Of a stretch of DNA of 5,290 nt, positions 4,167 through 5,290 are shown one piece after another. The notes below the pieces were generated by a model, which had not been told where the DNA came from, made no database searches, and saw only the letters and a program-made list of their open reading frames with translations. Origin of the DNA: JBAZOJ01 sp041648755 (lineage in GTDB: Bacteria > Planctomycetota > B143-G9); NCBI GenBank assembly GCA_041648755.1, contig JBAZOJ010000243.1:1-5290 (forward strand), read 5' to 3'. How positions within the stretch are numbered: the first letter of the stretch is position 1; each line of letters starts with the position of its first letter. The position numbers were made by a program, and so were the translations under genes.

Positions 4167-5290
4167 TCACAGGCCTTCAGGCAGGCTCGTCAGCTTCCCG
4201 GTTGGACCCTCGAAATCGGGATATGCGTCGAGCACCCAGGAAGACCACTTGTCCTCGAACTGCGCGAAGTCCATTCCAAGAACGGCCTTGAAAATGTCCT
4301 CTTGGGATTTCGCGGGATAGTCCTTCTTGAACTGGGCTATAAGGAGCCCTGCGGACTTCTTTTCCGAGACCTCGAGCATCCAGTCGAGAATTCCGATTCC
4401 CTTGATCCGCTGCCATCCGGTTAGACTGGCCATCTTGCTGCCGACGTAATCGGCAAGAGAGGTAAGATACTTGCTCTTGGACCTGACCAGCGGCTTCAGC
4501 GAAGACTTGAGCTTGCTGGAAGGGCTTCCGTCGGTCAGCTCGGGGTTCCATTCGCAGGAGATGACCAGTTCACCGGTGACATCGTACTCCACCCATTGGG
4601 CGAAGGCCTCTCGAAGCCAGGCAGGAGATGCAAGCACCTGGCCGCCAAAGTCGTCACCCATAAAATGAGCGACGGAGTGAACGACCTGATGAAACAGGCG
4701 ATTGTCGTCGCCGGGGTCGCGGGTGGTGTAGACCTGGCCCTGAGCATAGGCTTCCTTTGCCTGAGCAGACTGGCAAAGAATCCTCGATGCGGCAACCTGT
4801 TCGGCTTCAGATTGCCATATCAACAACAGATACTTGTCAGTCACAAAAGGCTTGAATCCGTCTCCGCAGCCAAGCAGTCTTGTGGCGGAGACATAGGCGT
4901 CCTCCGCGCGCCGGGCATATACGTGCACTGCCTGGTGGGAATTGCAGTTGAACGTCCTTGCCAAGCCGTTGACGTTCAGTTTGATGCTGCGCGGCTTCAT
5001 CGTGGAGGCCAGGCGGAAGTGCTCAGTCTCGACATGCAATGCCCTGGTGCCTGCCAATTTGCTGTCCGGGGGAAATATCTTCCCTTCGACCGCTGCCCGG
5101 CAGGAGTCCAGCCAGGATTTTCTCTCCGTGGAGAGCCGAGCGAACTCCTCCTTGACTTCGGTCTTATTGGGAGACATGCAGCCCTTATTGGGACATGACA
5201 TCCAGCCGACACCCCAGCAGCCGTTGGGGCACTCATAGCAGGCAGAGCACTTGAAGGTTGGGAACTTGTAGTCTTTGTGGATCTTGCATT
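4167..5290 (-). CDS. Tandem paralogue of the lipoprotein, 5' end outside the window
   Basis: The visible part is 373 codons plus a TGA stop. The frame stays open to the window edge, and the residues beyond the first internal Met (5201) align with the paralogue's Cys-rich segment, so that Met is not the start. By alignment about 50 N-terminal residues, including any signal peptide, are missing. Visible domains follow the same order: a Cys-rich segment identical over FPTFKCSACYECPNGCWGVG, then LHVETEHFRLASTMKP, then HSVAH (4665-4679) and WLREAFAQW, with its Glu codon at 4608-4610. The spacing is again H-x3-H-x18-E with the catalytic Glu replaced, here by Ser. About half the residues match the 2813-4087 protein by eye, with nearly equal length. 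It is probably the first gene of a two-gene unit; an envelope location and non-catalytic role are inferred from the paralogue. Confidence 0.85.
   Translation of the reverse strand, partial: CKIHKDYKFPTFKCSACYECPNGCWGVGWMSCPNKGCMSPNKTEVKEEFARLSTERKSWLDSCRAAVEGKIFPPDSKLAGTRALHVETEHFRLASTMKPRSIKLNVNGLARTFNCNSHQAVHVYARRAEDAYVSATRLLGCGDGFKPFVTDKYLLLIWQSEAEQVAASRILCQSAQAKEAYAQGQVYTTRDPGDDNRLFHQVVHSVAHFMGDDFGGQVLASPAWLREAFAQWVEYDVTGELVISCEWNPELTDGSPSSKLKSSLKPLVRSKSKYLTSLADYVGSKMASLTGWQRIKGIGILDWMLEVSEKKSAGLLIAQFKKDYPAKSQEDIFKAVLGMDFAQFEDKWSSWVLDAYPDFEGPTGKLTSLPEGL
5191..5290. repeat. 100-base near-identical segment, copy in the truncated paralogue
   Basis: Partner of 3843-3942, differing at four positions. 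Synonymous sites are also unchanged across the 78-base identical run, unlike the rest of the two genes. Confidence 0.85.

Noticed and set aside
4167..5201. Paralogue starting at the Met at 5201
   Set aside because: The frame is open to the window edge and the 29 visible upstream residues align with the paralogue's Cys-rich segment.

Overview
The window looks bacterial, GC-rich and probably Gram-negative. A lipoprotein signal peptide, strong AGGAGG-type ribosome sites and the heavy load of short dispersed repeats fit an uncultured bacterium of the Planctomycetota or wider PVC type. That placement rests on general resemblance only; there is no rRNA or marker gene here.

Layout. Positions 1-881 hold no convincing gene and are packed with short repeats. 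Positions 882-2189 (+) hold one open frame: a winged-helix-like N-terminus of about 115 residues, a Ser/Ala/Pro-rich middle made largely of the same repeats found in the non-coding DNA, and a short charged helical tail. Positions 2190-2812 are again non-coding and repeat-dense, lying between convergent genes. Positions 2813-4087 (-) hold a complete lipoprotein gene and 4167-5290 (-) its tandem paralogue, cut by the right window edge. The paralogue is upstream in transcription order, with 79 bases between the two.

The two lipoprotein-type proteins share a Cys-rich, DnaJ-like zinc-finger segment followed by a domain resembling gluzincin (peptidase MA clan) metallopeptidases. Both keep the spacing H-x3-H-x18-E, but the catalytic Glu of HExxH is replaced (HIIAH and HSVAH). 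They are therefore probably non-catalytic, perhaps metal-binding, envelope proteins. A 100-base stretch coding the Cys-rich segment is about 96% identical between them, while the rest has diverged much further, which suggests gene conversion or a recent module exchange.

The other striking theme is the repeats: three-beat micro-tandems, a palindromic CCCTCC/GGAGGG element, CTGAGCC-GTCGAA elements and a fixed-length GTGGTAAA/GGCCTCGCAAA module. They cross the gene boundary and are translated in frame inside the 882-2189 gene. No functional link between that gene and the lipoprotein pair is visible.
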